NCBI GenBank assembly: GCA_004369085.1
Contig: ML210530.1
Span: 1 to 18,092 of the forward strand
Source: Coprinopsis marcescibilis
Lineage: Eukaryota > Basidiomycota > Agaricomycetes > Agaricales > Psathyrellaceae
Direction of reading: 5' to 3'
Length of the DNA: 18,092 nucleotides
Shown here: positions 9,133-18,092 of the stretch, in pieces
How positions within the stretch are numbered: position 1 is the stretch's first letter
Layout of the letters: each line of letters starts with the position of its first letter
Position numbers and translations under genes: made by a program
Notes under the pieces: generated by a model
Seen by the model: the letters and a program-made list of their open reading frames with translations, nothing else
The model's database searches: none
Told to the model about the DNA's origin: nothing

Positions 9133-9973
9133 ATGCGGCTTATTCTATTGTACTCTCTATTATCTTTCTTTACTTTCGCTAACGCACTTCATTTCTACCT
9201 TGACGCTAATCAGAAACGATGCTTTATTGAAGAGTTGCCAACGGATACAGTCGTTGAAGGTATGTCGGCCCCCTTTCACTACGTTGTCCAATGTTTCTTC
9301 GTAGCGCTGACGGATACTGACTCTGCGTGCTTTTGAATTGCCGTCCAGGTCATTATCGAGCGCTGGAGTGGTCAGAAGCTCAGCAGAAGTATGCAGAGAA
9401 CCCTGAGCTTGGAATCATTGTAGAGGTCACTGTGCGTCGGTTGATACATTCTCACCTTAGAACTCGTCTCACCTTTTGGTTGTTTATAGGAAGAGCCCTC
9501 TGGTCACTCCGTCGTCAAAACCGTCGGACCTCTCGATGGGAAATTCACATTTACGTCACATGAAGCTGGAGACCATGCCATTTGTCTCTCAACGAACTAC
9601 GCATCCTGGTTCAGTCACACTCATATCCGCATGAACATCGACATTGTTGTTGGCACGACAAGACCAGACGTCGAGAAGGACAGGTCGCACGTAAATCAGC
9701 TGGCTTCCAAAGTGCGCGATTTGAATAACAAGATTGAAGATATCCGACGGGAGCAGCAGTATCAGCGGGAGAGGGAGAGGGATTATAGGGATTTGAGCGA
9801 GGCGACGAATGCTCGGGCTGTGTGGTACACGATTGCCCAGATTGGGGTGTTGCTCTCGACATGTGTGTGGCAGATGAGGCATTTGAAAGTACGTCTTTGC
9901 AAATCGACGACCGCGGAACCTGCTGCTAACACCCTGGTTGTAGCGTTTCTTTGAAGACCGGAAAGCTCGATAG
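9133..9973 (+). CDS. ERV25: p24 family cargo receptor ERV25 (emp24/gp25L/TMED10 type)
   Basis: Type I membrane protein cycling between ER and Golgi in COPII and COPI vesicles as part of the p24 heteromer that sorts cargo such as GPI-anchored proteins. Exons 9133-9259, 9349-9431, 9490-9888 and 9944-9973 encode 212 residues, close to yeast Erv25. A signal peptide (MRLILLYSLLSFFTFANA) is followed by the GOLD domain with LHFYLDANQKRCFIEELP and the two Cys at about 30 and 102 (HEAGDHAICLSTNYASWFSH). A coiled coil (about 130-170) contains LNNKIEDIRREQQYQRERE. One membrane segment (about 180-200) leads to a nine-residue cytosolic tail, RFFEDRKAR. The FF pair suits COPII binding; the basic end is an imperfect COPI signal. 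The tail is encoded by a separate 30 nt last exon. The first intron is 89 nt, the others 58 and 55. It converges on ETR1 with 100 bases between stops. Confidence 0.96.
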
Positions 9974-10073
9974 CTTGTCTTCTGTAGATTGGAACTATGT
10001 TACTGTTGGTTTTAATTGTCCAATCTCAACGATTGAACTTTAGCGTGTCTTAATAAAACCCTCCTGGACGACT

Positions 10074-11618
10074 TTAATCTACCCTCAGAAGGACCTTCTT
10101 TCCATATCGACCCTCCGACAACTTCTTGAATATTTCGCGAATGGTGGAAGCAGCTTCGTCATCACTTTGACTAGACTTGATTTGCAAGACCTCGTGGTCC
10201 GGCGTGCTGAGCTGCAGGGGCGGTGAGGTTCACATTCTAAATTGCAACGTAAAATGTTACCTTTCCGCTCGAGATATAACCAACGAGCACTTCCATCAAC
10301 TTGTCTCGGTCTTCTGCTGACTTGGTCTTGTACCATTGACTTTGCCAGAAGCCGTGCGCAGTCAAGTTCTTGAAGATGAATAGGGAGGTTGGCAAGGAAA
10401 GAGGCTGTTTGGACATGGCGCCATAGGACACCAGGTGCGCGTCTTGACCGAGGAATCGTGCCATTGAGGTGGTCTCCTTTCCGCCTTTCAACCGCATTGG
10501 CTTTGCGTTAGGAGCGCGAGTTTTACGTAAAGCACATACCGACGCAGTTCAATCCAAGACGAATGGGCTTTGGAGGGTGGTAAGCAACTTGAACACGGGT
10601 TTGTTCGTGATAAGCCGTACCTTTCCTCCAGTCCAAACCTTGATTTTGTCACGAGTGGACTTGTCTGCCAGTTCATCGTACGTCAAAACGTGTGTTGCGC
10701 CTAGTTGTGTCAGTTGCTCCTTCAATTGATCGATGTTATCCCTAAAGCACGTCCGCTACATAATTAGTCTCTTCCAGCACAAAATTACGTGCATACCTGC
10801 TTCGAACGAGGTTTATCGTGTTGATTTTCTCTGCTGCAGCGATCTGTATGACTGCTTGACCCACCTACGCGTCATTGCGAGCCGGATTGGATGAAAGGTT
10901 TAGCAGCCACGAATGGAAGAACGAATGGCACTTCCGAGTCTCACCGCACTATTGGCCCCGTTCTGGATGACCCAGTCGCCCTCTTTGAGGCGTACAAAGT
11001 CGTGCAGCATGTTGTAAGCGGTCGGAGGGTTGACCTAGAAGTACCAGGCTCAGTCACAACCATTGTTGTATACAGCTGGAGTCACCGGGGACATACGGTG
11101 AGAGTAGCGGCCTGGTCCTCCTGCAGCTTGCTCGCCTGGGGTACACGAGCGACGTCTTGCGCTAAGATATTCCTCTCTGACATCCAAGTACCAGCTTGCT
11201 GCTTGGTTATGATGACCCAGTCGCCAACTTTGAGACTGTTAGCTGTACCCTGGCCTACGGCCGTGACCTGCGCGAGCCCCTCGTTCCCGCCGATGAAGAC
11301 AGGTTTTCCTTCGCTGCCCAGGCCTTGCGTGGTGAGTGCATCAGTTTTTGTAGGTTTGGAAGGGTAGACGCCTTCGATGACGTTGATGTCTGCTGGGTTA
11401 ATCGGAGAGAGGATGAATTTGATGTTTATGGAATTTGGGGGAGGTGTGGAGGGGACTGGAGGGTAGGAGACTACCGAGAGAACTGAGCTTGGGTCTCCGT
11501 TGTTAGCGTAGACGACTGCACGCCCCAGGCAGACTTTAGTTGTTGACAGGTGTCGTAGAAACGTTCCTGCTGGTCGAAGACTCCGAAGGGAACCAGCGTA
11601 AAGTCGAGCGGAGAACAT
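10074..11618 (-). CDS. ETR1: Mitochondrial 2-enoyl thioester (trans-2-enoyl-CoA/ACP) reductase
   Basis: NADPH-dependent enzyme of the medium-chain dehydrogenase/reductase superfamily that performs the last reduction step of mitochondrial type II fatty-acid synthesis, needed for lipoic acid supply and respiration. Exons: 11097-11618, 10945-11034, 10797-10864, 10621-10741, 10540-10567, 10261-10484, 10074-10211; 396 residues, a little longer than yeast Etr1. The first 28 or so residues are Arg/Ser-rich with few acids ([16 protein letters not shown]), fitting a mitochondrial presequence. The catalytic-domain motif [19 protein letters not shown] supplies the expected catalytic Tyr (about 85). The cofactor-binding segment is [20 protein letters not shown] (about 194-213). 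[17 protein letters not shown] and the C-terminal [12 protein letters not shown] also fit the family. The 28 nt exon 5 is needed to keep RLGLNCVGG intact. Introns are 49-80 nt, several with CTAAC branch sites. Confidence 0.95.
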
Positions 11619-11784
11619 ATTGGCTGAGACGGAAGACAACTGAATGGAAAGAGCTGGGAATTGCTTTGATGACGTCGTTTGAATTGTATTCTTCTCACAT
11701 ACGGATACACGGAGGTTATAATAGAAAATTCAATAAATAAGAATAATGATAATGGTATGTCTACTTATGTCGTGGAGATGCGCG
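11619..11784 (-). promoter_or_regulatory. Short tandem gap: ligase 3' end and ETR1 promoter
   Basis: Only 166 bases separate the ligase stop from the ETR1 start, both on the minus strand. The ligase-proximal half (about 11715-11755) is AT-rich and suits a 3' end. At 11670-11677 the top strand reads TGACGTCG, close to the CRE/ATF bZIP site TGACGTCA, about 55 bases before the ETR1 ATG. The site is a sequence match only. Confidence 0.35.
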
Positions 11785-14700
11785 CTAATGAAGCTTGAAT
11801 ATAGGTATGGGCGTCGTGCCGCCAGAGTCAAAAGACTTGCAGTTGAATATGAAAATGGGCTTCCGTTCAGACGCGTTCTTTGAAGGGAGGGACTGAATGT
11901 TTTGTGCCAATGCTTGTACCTTTTCAATCATATCGTCGTCGCCACAAAGCGCAATTATAGCACCTTTATTGACATATGCACCTGGGGGAGCCTGTTCCCA
12001 GCCACATGCTAGGACGAGGGAATTGAGGGAATGGACCTTGCGGTCGGTGAGGACCATTTTGCGCAGAGGACGACAAGTTTCACACGACTGGCTAGGTTTG
12101 TTCTTGCTCTTCATAAACCAAACATGGAAGTGTGCAAAATATGAAGTAGCACCACCTTTCATGGTCAGGTTCTCAGTGCAAGGGTTTGCTTTCTCTTGGC
12201 GATGATACGTCAGCTTTAGGGGTTGAGCCGCGACAGGCGAGCTGGAAGGCGTGGGTGGTCCAGGATATCTCTCGTGCGAGAATGGTGTTTGATTCGAGGA
12301 CTTCGAGTTGTCTAGAAGCTGGTGATGGTTGCTGGGTGGTGGTCGCAAAGCGGAGATGGGGGTTTGGATGGAGGTTAAACCGAGGCGTCTTGTTGGAGAG
12401 GTTGGTGTCAGCGCTCTGTTAATCACATCTAACACTGCACCCTGCGAATTCGCCGCAGAAGAAGAAGACACAAGCCCCTGTTCGCGACGCTCAATTTCCA
12501 TCTGCAACTTAGGTCGAGGTGGAGCTCGAATTGTTACAGTAGTCGATGCATTGACTATGCTCGTGGCTCGGGGTCTTTTCGAAGGAGTAGGAGGATCTGG
12601 TTCGGTTAAGCTTCCTTTCTTCCCTTCGTCTAACCAACGAAACTGTTCCGCCCATCTTGAGGCAGCTTCTTGGCGTTTGAGGGGACATTTGACTCCTGGA
12701 GATCGTGGGTCGCCCCATATGTCGTTAATAGCGTCGTCTGCATCTTTGTTAGATCTGTCTCTTCCCACAACCTGACGTGCAAGGTCATGAAGCGAGCGAA
12801 GGTCCAGAGCGTTTCTCCAATTGCGTTCACTTGGTCGGAACCATTTCTGTATACGCGGAAAACGGAGCTCGTAATGCTGCAACAAAGGGATGTTTAATGG
12901 GAGAAGAAGCGGGGGAATGGCGTCGGACCCACTTTTGAGCCTGGAAATTTAGTGAAGCCTGCACCGAATAACTCGACTAACAGTGGTTCTTGCAACAAAA
13001 CGGAAGGTGGATTCAACCCTTTAAGCAGGGAGAAAGTGTAGTTCTTAGGCTCATTCCTCTTTACTGCGCGTTAGACGAGGTAACGGGAGAAGGTATTAAT
13101 TTGGCTCGCCTTAGAAAATGGATATGATACAGTCTCCGCAGAGTGTATCATAAAGTTAAGCTCTTCGAGCTTATCCCTTGTCAATCCATACGAAGCCGTG
13201 TAAAACACTTCTAGTTCAGGTTTCGGCGCCTGTAGATGCTAGATTAGAATGAATCGAAGAACGGCAGAAATCACCATCATACAAATTTGTCTTTGAATGA
13301 CCCGATGTAAAAGGTGGTATACGTATCAGGTCCGACTGTAGATCGCTCATTAAGTTATACTAGTCTCCAGATCACAAAAAACATACCTCGAAGTTCTCTA
13401 GCGCGATTCTTCTCCCATGATGCTCCCACAAGAACCATGTCAATAGAGTCACCGTGACCAGGTATGTAGTCCTTTTTTAGCTTGACCCATGGCAGCTTGT
13501 AATCGTTGTAGCGGGATTCGTCGGCTTTTATAACGAGGCCTTCTTGATGGTCGGCAACCTGCTCAGCGAAGATTGTGCGCAAACTTTCTTGAGCCTCGGA
13601 AATGTCTGACATGACTATGGGAAAGCGCTCCGCTAGAAGGGCCTTCCCTGGGATAGGATGAATGATTGATTCGAGAGTCTGACGTCGCTCGTGGTATGGC
13701 GTGAACAGTTTGCTGGAAGAACCCATCGAGAGCACGTCAAAGAAGACAAGTCCCAGCTGTCGAGTGTCGCAGCCATCGTCGCTCAGCATGGATGGTTGAG
13801 ATTCGCTTAAGGTTCGCATAGTCAGTGCAAGGCCAAAGGGGAAGAAAGGGTTAAACTGACAAGTTGGCGTCGACGGTCCGACGTCTGATTTTGCCTCGGA
13901 TTCCATAAGCCGTGGTCTCTATTAGTTGCCTAATTCTCCAAAACTCTGGAAAGATGTAAGCGGTTGAACGTTCTGTGAGGGGGAAGGGTGCACACCATCG
14001 ATCTTGTCGCCATTGAACGCCACCATTTCCGCATCCAGAATGACATTCTCCTTGATTCGGCCAGAAGACGAACCGTCGGTAAAACCCAACGCCTCCCGTA
14101 TGATATCATGAACGAAGTGACGGTCGAGGGTCGAATCTCGTTTGCTCTTGCTGAAGATAGTGATGTGCGGCGGTCTGCCGTCGCGCAGCTCAACATGTAT
14201 CTGTGCACGTTCACCGTCGTATTTTATTTCTGCCCATATTTTGCGGGATGCTTTGAGCAAGGATAAAACATTGATGCATTTCTGAGCCTTTGTTGACTTT
14301 GGAATCTGGTGTAAAAGTCAGGAACTATTCTGCAAGGAGTGATATGTGCTAACCTCGACCATGGTGCCTATTACTGGCACCAGCTTGGGCCTCTGGTCTG
14401 GCGGCGTATCAAAGATGTCAGCTGCGCGGTCCAAATCTGAGAAGACGCGACATGCGTTTTGCATCGTTTTGGATGGGTCCCAGATACGCATCGCCTGCCC
14501 TTTGGAAAGCATAGCGACTGCTTTGGTATTGAAGAATTTCAGCGAAACGGTGAAGTGCATTTCTTCAAGAGGGTACAAAAGAGGACGGAGGTCTTTTAGG
14601 ATGATTTGTGCAAGCCAGGCGGCGTCATCTGGACGCATTTCGCAGAATAGATCGCGCATAATGTCCTTTCGCTTGCGACGCCCATTTTTGGGGTACAATT

Positions 14701-15308
14701 TTATGATGGACGCGTCTGTGTAGGCACAACAAGCAGAGAGTTCGTTGAGGAGATCGTCGACTTGATATATCGTCTTGGGCGAGATGAAGTCGTCGTCGTT
14801 CTGTGTGATAGATTGAGAGTTGGATGAGAACGAGTACGGGGGGTAGTTGAACATACAGTGTTCGTTTGCTCGAGGATGGAACGAAGTTCCTGGCCAAGGC
14901 ATCCTGAAGCGTCGGAATGGTCCCATTGTGCAAACTTTGCCTTGCTGAATCCGTAACAGCTGGCGAGCATCTCGGATAGTCGTGATTCTTTCATGTCGTA
15001 TTTACGTTTGTGGTCTTCTTCAGGGAAGATGAGTCTGAAGCATATCCCTGTCGTGCCTGGGGATAAGGGCCCGAAGCGGTTTCGCAAATGGGTGACCCAT
15101 TGGGTGAAGAGCTTTACGGCAGGAGGCTCTTCGTCGCGTTTAATCCTGGGAGCGTTCAAGCTGCGTGGTTTAATACGCGATATCTGGCGAAAAAGAGAAC
15201 ATAGACTTTGAATCTAGGTTAGTGACGCGTATAACACGCTGGGCGCTGGTAAAACTGTCCGTACAACGAGAATGTGAATTCGCTTGGCTCGGGATTGGTA
15301 TTATTCAT
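11785..15308 (-). CDS. ATP-dependent DNA ligase with unassigned C-terminal region
   Basis: Nuclear DNA end-joining or nick-sealing enzyme. Exons: 15265-15308, 14857-15205, 14354-14800, 13996-14305, 13861-13945, 13387-13805, 13283-13335, 13131-13229, 12933-13058, 11785-12876; about 1007 residues in one frame. An N-terminal ligase DNA-binding domain (about 15-280) holds WLAQIILKDLRPLLYP. The adenylation domain has motif I IKYDGERAQIH with active Lys about 308, EFWRIRQLIETTA, LGLVFFDVL (about 429-437), EGLVIKAD (about 500-507) and WVKLKKDYI (about 518-526). The OB fold follows, with YTTFYIGSFKD, PELEVFYTASYGLTRDKLEE, LLVELFGAGFTK and HYELRFPRI. The last 340 or so residues are a Pro/Ser-rich linker and a C-terminal block I cannot assign. 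I see no BRCT pattern, so LIG4 itself is not proven; the N-terminal domain looks LIG4-like and motifs I and V are nearer LIG1/LIG3. The joins at 13860/13806 and 13130/13059 are the least certain. Confidence 0.85.
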
Positions 15309-16047
15309 GGATTCCGACTGGACTGGTGAGCCTGAATGTGCATCGAGTACCCCGTCTTTTATAGCCTTAGTATCTCTAACTTTGAGTCATAGAGTCGAGT
15401 TATCGAAGGTAATGGGGCGGAGTCAACAGCTGTAACTGTGGTCGGTGTTATGATGGCAAACAATAAGACAGGACAATGATGGATCATGGCCCTGCAGTTT
15501 GACGCGAATTGTGCGTGAGACTTTCGGCGGTGATAACCCTGGTCCGTGCACAACGAGAAATAAGAACGGAGTAGTGTATTCCTTGGAAGGTGTCCCTAAT
15601 GTTCCTATGTACAGGCCTGGGTGCGCCCAGATATTAAGTTTTACTAAACTGTATGGTATCCGCGGTTGGTATCAAAGAATGCGATCCTAAACTCGTTTGA
15701 AAACAGGAAAGAGACGCAGGCACCGGAGAAAGTTATTGAAAGGAATGGGAAACATAATGAGAGGAAAGCATGCGATGCGCCAAAGTACAATGTGTCGTCA
15801 GCGTGTCAGGGAGGATAGTAGATGGCAAAGATTATTAAGAATGAAGGTCAGATAACCGAAAGAGAGAAACGCAAAAGGGGATGAATAGTGTGGGTTGAAG
15901 CCCTGTGACAGAAAAAAAATGAATGGTTTTGCTTTATTTGTGTCCAGGTCACGGCAGGACCTGACCAGAAGCGATGTAGAAAGGAATTAAAGATGGGACA
16001 GCCAACCAATTAGAAAGCTTGCCGTCAAGAGGAAATGATTGTTAGTT
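15309..16047. other. Intergenic region between the ligase and the kinase
   Basis: About 740 bases between two minus-strand genes hold the kinase 3' region (near 16047) and the ligase promoter (near 15309). An open plus-strand frame at 15499-15690 has no ATG at its start and no recognised similarity. Nothing else (RNA gene, repeat, transposon end) stood out. Confidence 0.45.
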
Positions 16048-17849
<1,802 letters not shown>

Positions 17850-18092
17850 TATATATCGTTAAAGGTCGTGTATTAGGGCTTTGGCAGGCTTTAATGTCGA
17901 CGTCGGTGGGGATGTTGGATGCCAAAGGGGTTTGATAAAATTGGATATTGTGTCGTAAGAGACGTCTTGGTTAAATGTACAAGGTCGAGACGGAGGTTTG
18001 TGAAAGAAATAGGAAAGAAAGAAGAAAAAAGATGAGGATATAGAGGGGGGCAACGACGAGGACGACGGACAACGACGACAACAAGTCCAGTA
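17850..18092 (-). promoter_or_regulatory. Kinase upstream region with pyrimidine tract
   Basis: The 243 bases before the kinase start contain no gene. On the coding (minus) strand there is a strong CT-rich run at about 18001-18035, some 150-185 bases before the ATG, of the kind found near fungal transcription starts. The region is cut by the window edge. Confidence 0.35.

Noticed and set aside
15499..15690. Open frame with GGDNPGP and SLEGVPNVPM
   Set aside because: It has no ATG at its start, no convincing splice partners and no family I recognise.

Overview
The window reads as nuclear DNA of a filamentous basidiomycete, most likely an Agaricomycete. Genes are packed on both strands and broken by many 47-62 nt introns with GT..AG ends and CTRAC-type branch points. 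The recognisable proteins (ERV25, TAF10, SGF73, a YANK-type AGC kinase, ETR1) are eukaryotic and fungal in character. There is no operon structure, CRISPR array, insertion sequence or phage/viral gene. All exon joins were worked out by hand from reading frame, splice sites and family conservation.

Layout from left to right: (1) minus strand, <1-2208, a Zn2Cys6 fungal-type transcription factor cut by the left edge, with at least 14 exons; (2) plus strand, 3180-3868, TAF10, shared by TFIID and SAGA; (3) minus strand, 4040-6128, an FAD-dependent aromatic-ring-hydroxylase-like monooxygenase with 11 exons; (4) plus strand, 7069-8249, SGF73, the SAGA deubiquitinase-module anchor; (5) plus strand, 9133-9973, ERV25, a p24 cargo receptor of COPII vesicles; (6) minus strand, 10074-11618, mitochondrial 2-enoyl thioester reductase ETR1; (7) minus strand, 11785-15308, an ATP-dependent DNA ligase of about 1007 residues with an unassigned C-terminal region; (8) minus strand, 16048-17849, an AGC kinase of the YANK/STK32 type with a probable lipidated N-terminus.

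The genes are mostly housekeeping and belong to different processes: transcription, secretion, mitochondrial fatty-acid synthesis, DNA joining and signalling. The one functional link is that TAF10 and SGF73, two SAGA subunits, lie on the same strand about 3.2 kb apart with the monooxygenase between them. The monooxygenase and the transcription factor are the only accessory-looking genes, and no other biosynthetic gene sits beside them.

I did not find a clearly new multi-gene system. The observations most worth following are the unassigned C-terminal third of the DNA ligase, the zinc-cluster domain split over four exons (three of them under 30 nt), exons of 10 and 11 nt, two GC-AG introns, a possible hidden first exon of the monooxygenase, and the TAF10/SGF73 linkage.
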